Assembly: GCA_017354065.1 (NCBI GenBank) | Contig: JAFMRN010000145.1 | Location: forward strand, 1-6,324 | Direction of reading: 5' to 3' | DNA length: 6,324 nucleotides | Origin: Solirubrobacterales bacterium | Lineage (GTDB): Bacteria > Actinomycetota > Thermoleophilia > Solirubrobacterales > Solirubrobacteraceae | Shown: positions 4,547-6,324 of the stretch, in pieces | Layout of the letters: the number at the start of each line of letters is the position of its first letter | How positions within the stretch are numbered: the first letter of the stretch is position 1 | The notes under the pieces: model-generated | The model's database searches: none | What the model saw: the letters and a program-made list of their open reading frames with translations, nothing else | What the model was told of the DNA's origin: nothing | Program-made: the position numbers and the translations under genes

Positions 4547-5495
4547 CCAAGAGCCACTCAGCGGTGGCGCGGAGACCCTCGCGCAGGTCGATCTGCGCCT
4601 CCCAGCCGAGCAGCTCGCGCGCCTTCTCCACCGACGGCCAGCGGCGCACCACGTCAACCTTGAAGGTCGGCAGATGCTCGAACTCCAGCGCCTCCGGGTC
4701 CTTGCCACAGACCTCCCAGATCAGCGCCGCGATCTCCGCCACCGTCAGCTCCTGAGACGCCGAGATGTTGAAGTCCTGGTTCAGCCCCGCCGGATGGGTC
4801 ATCGCGGTCACGATCCCGTCGGCGATGTCATCGACGTGGGTCAGGGTCCGGGTCTGTTTGCCCGATCCGAAGATCTGCAACGGCGCCTGGCCGGCTTGGA
4901 CCTTCGCGATCACGTCCGGGACCATGTGCGCGATCCCGGGCTCGTCACGGTCGGGATGCTCGCCGGGGCCATAGGCGTTGAACGGCCTACAGATCGTGTA
5001 GGCCAGGCCGTGCTGGTCGTGCGCGGCGCGCGTGTAGACCTCGCCGGAGAGCTTCGAGAAACCGTACGCCGAGGTCGGTGTCGGACACGCGGGCAGGTAG
5101 TCCTCGCTGGTCGGGAACTCGGTCGCGTTCTCAAACACCATCGATGAGGAGACGTACACAAAGCGCTCCACCTCGCGGTCGATCGCCGCGTGCGCGACGG
5201 TGCCCGTGACCGCGTTGTTCAGCTCGGTCAGCGTGAAGGGAAGCTTGTGGAAGTTGGCGATCCCGCCGACGATCGCGGCCAGATGGATCACATGGGTGCA
5301 GTTTTCGGTCGCCTTTGAGGCGACCGCCAGATCGCGGAGATCACCTTGGAAGATCTCGCAGGAGTCACGGATCCAGTCGGCCGGCTCGCGGCTGTCGCAG
5401 ACGCGGACCGCGAAGCCCGGTTCTTTCAGCAGGCGGCGGACGACCGCGGCGCCGATCGTGCCGGCGCCGCCAGTTACTAGTACACGGTTGCTCAA
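4539..5495 (-). CDS. NAD-dependent epimerase/dehydratase (extended SDR) of a nucleotide-sugar operon
   Basis: The protein has 318 residues from a TTG at 5495 that overlaps the upstream stop as TTGA. Features are the NAD-binding GGAGTIG (9-15), an acidic residue (D34) at the end of beta-2 that favours NAD over NADP, GDLRD (51-55), HLAAIVGG (71-78), SSSMVF (116-121), and the catalytic Y144xxxK148 in YGFSK. CRPFNAYGPGE and a typical substrate-binding C-terminal half (GSGKQTRTLTHVDDIADGI) follow. Family members epimerise, dehydrate or reduce nucleotide sugars. The S-S-x active site without a D-E or D-K pair points to an epimerase or reductase rather than a 4,6-dehydratase. The HLAAIVGGIANFH stretch loosely recalls GDP-fucose synthase and GDP-mannose 3,5-epimerase relatives. 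The exact substrate is unknown. Given the CDP-glucose genes downstream it may act on a CDP-4-keto-6-deoxy sugar, or on a UDP sugar from the dehydrogenase. No ribosome-binding site is visible, so coupling is likely. Confidence 0.85.
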   Translation of the reverse strand: MSNRVLVTGGAGTIGAAVVRRLLKEPGFAVRVCDSREPADWIRDSCEIFQGDLRDLAVASKATENCTHVIHLAAIVGGIANFHKLPFTLTELNNAVTGTVAHAAIDREVERFVYVSSSMVFENATEFPTSEDYLPACPTPTSAYGFSKLSGEVYTRAAHDQHGLAYTICRPFNAYGPGEHPDRDEPGIAHMVPDVIAKVQAGQAPLQIFGSGKQTRTLTHVDDIADGIVTAMTHPAGLNQDFNISASQELTVAEIAALIWEVCGKDPEALEFEHLPTFKVDVVRRWPSVEKARELLGWEAQIDLREGLRATAEWLLDE

Positions 5496-6324
5496 GGGTT
5501 CTGAGGTGGGGTGGTGGGGTGTGTGGCAAGCCCCGTCGGCTCGCTGCCGAGCATCAAGGCCTCACTCGCGTAGGAAAACACCTGGTTGGAGCCGCTGGCG
5601 TTCCAGGGGTCCACGACCAGGCAGTCGGGCTTGGCGTTGGCGATGATCTCCGACAGGATCTGGCCGCCGGTGAACTCGGAGTGGTTGGTGGCGATGATCA
5701 CAACCTCGGCGTCGGCCAGCGCGTCGGCCAGCGGGACGGTCGGCGATATGGCGTGCGGGTCGGCGACCGCGACGTCGACCAGCTCGCGTTCCAGCAGCCG
5801 GATCAGCTTCGGGGACAGGCTGTCGCGCTCATCGTCGGTGTCGCGTTTGAAGGTCAGGCCGAGGACCGCGACCTTGCGGTCCTTGAGCGCGCCGAGCCGG
5901 CGCTTGACGCCCTCCACCAGGAACAGCGGCACGGACTCGTTCACGCGGGAGACGGCCATCAGCATGCCGGGCGCGTTGGAGCGCTCCTCTGAGAAGGCAA
6001 AGTCCTTGCGCAGGCAGGTGCCCGCGGTCAGGCCCGGCGCCTTCATCCCGCCGCGCGGGTAGTCCCGGTTGATCAGGTCGATCACGTCGAACACGTTCGC
6101 GTCATAGCGCTCGCAGTCCATCATCAGCAGGTTCGGCAGCGCGAAGGTCGCGTAGCGGAGGATGTTCGTCCAGATCTTGGCCAGCTCCGCCTCTACCGGT
6201 GAGGTCCGCACTATCGGGGCGCCGAACACCGAGAACACGGCCGCGGCCCGGTCGGTGGAGGCCTCGTCCACACCGCCGACGATGCAGGGCAGCGTCCTGA
6301 TCTCCGCCAGGAACTTGCCCGCCG
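5492..6324 (-). CDS. UDP-glucose/UDP-N-acetylmannosamine dehydrogenase family protein, C-terminal part (5' end outside window)
   Basis: The reading frame is open from the right edge (first full codon at 6320-6322) to TGA at 5492-5494, giving 276 residues. A GTG at 6271 is not the true start: the preceding codons read AGKFLAEIRTLPCIVGGVDE, which is family sequence. The N-terminal Rossmann domain lies beyond the edge. Visible are the central domain with AELAKIWTNILRYATFALPN, then NRDYPRGGMKAPG followed by LTAGTCLRKD with the catalytic Cys at codon 6014-6016. The C-terminal UDP-binding domain has VAVLGLTFKRDTDDERDSLS and ADAEVVIIATNHSEF. The enzyme oxidises the C6 hydroxyl of a UDP-sugar to the uronic acid using two NAD+. 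It resembles the UDP-GlcNAc/ManNAc (WecC/VipA) and UDP-glucose branches, and the substrate is not resolved. A proline-rich tail ends the protein. It is the first gene visible in the nucleotide-sugar operon, and its stop overlaps the next start by 4 nt. Confidence 0.9.
   Translation of the reverse strand, partial: AGKFLAEIRTLPCIVGGVDEASTDRAAAVFSVFGAPIVRTSPVEAELAKIWTNILRYATFALPNLLMMDCERYDANVFDVIDLINRDYPRGGMKAPGLTAGTCLRKDFAFSEERSNAPGMLMAVSRVNESVPLFLVEGVKRRLGALKDRKVAVLGLTFKRDTDDERDSLSPKLIRLLERELVDVAVADPHAISPTVPLADALADAEVVIIATNHSEFTGGQILSEIIANAKPDCLVVDPWNASGSNQVFSYASEALMLGSEPTGLATHPTTPPQNP

Noticed and set aside
3707..4663. A 318-codon plus-strand frame opposite the RfbG- and RfbF-like genes
   Set aside because: Its Arg/Pro/Ala-rich composition, lack of recognisable domains and span across two well-supported genes mark it as a shadow frame.
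4547..4708. An upstream start at 4708 for the RfbF-like gene
   Set aside because: The added residues are Arg/Ser-rich translation of the neighbouring epimerase in another frame. Family sequence begins at the ATG at 4546.

Overview
The window is about 6.3 kb of high-GC bacterial DNA with strongly G/C-ending codons, GTG and TTG starts, and short overlaps between adjacent genes. The proteins and the codon bias fit a high-GC actinobacterial chromosome, possibly of the Thermoleophilia/Solirubrobacterales type. That placement is inferred from general character only; no marker gene is present.

Layout: (1) The left edge (1-119, minus) holds the first 39 codons of a BtuF/cobalamin-binding-type substrate-binding protein that continues outside the window. 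(2) A divergent intergenic region (120-329) contains a possible small ORF (208-333) whose stop overlaps the preferred GTG start of the next gene. (3) Positions 330-1655 (plus) encode a CorC/HlyC-type membrane protein with a DUF21/CNNM domain, two CBS domains and a CorC_HlyC domain. (4) A 340-bp convergent intergenic region (1656-1995) is packed with inverted repeats: a long two-tier stem, two terminator-like hairpins and an 11-bp-arm inverted repeat. It also holds two very short ORFs preceded by good ribosome-binding sequences. (5) Positions 1996-2802 (minus) encode a 3-hydroxybutyryl-CoA dehydrogenase family protein with an unusual dinucleotide-binding region. (6) Positions 2880-6324 (minus) are a tight four-gene nucleotide-sugar operon. 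Its transcription order is a UDP-sugar dehydrogenase (5' end outside the window), an extended-SDR epimerase/dehydratase, a compact RfbF-like glucose-1-phosphate cytidylyltransferase, and an RfbG-like CDP-glucose 4,6-dehydratase. The genes overlap by 4, 8 and 19 nt.

How the genes work together: the RfbF-like and RfbG-like enzymes would convert glucose-1-phosphate to CDP-glucose and then to CDP-4-keto-6-deoxyglucose. The second SDR enzyme could epimerise or reduce a sugar nucleotide, and the dehydrogenase would supply a uronic-acid-type nucleotide sugar. Together they look like the precursor-supply part of a surface polysaccharide or glycan locus; no glycosyltransferase or transporter lies inside the window. 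The acyl-CoA dehydrogenase gene is downstream on the same strand after a 77-bp gap and is probably functionally unrelated. A strong minus-strand terminator hairpin (about 1878-1911) probably ends this transcript.

No mobile element, CRISPR array, tRNA or rRNA was seen. The points most worth a second look are the hairpin-dense 1710-1911 region, the compact cytidylyltransferase, the altered cofactor-binding motif of the acyl-CoA dehydrogenase, and the small ORF coupled to the CorC-like gene.
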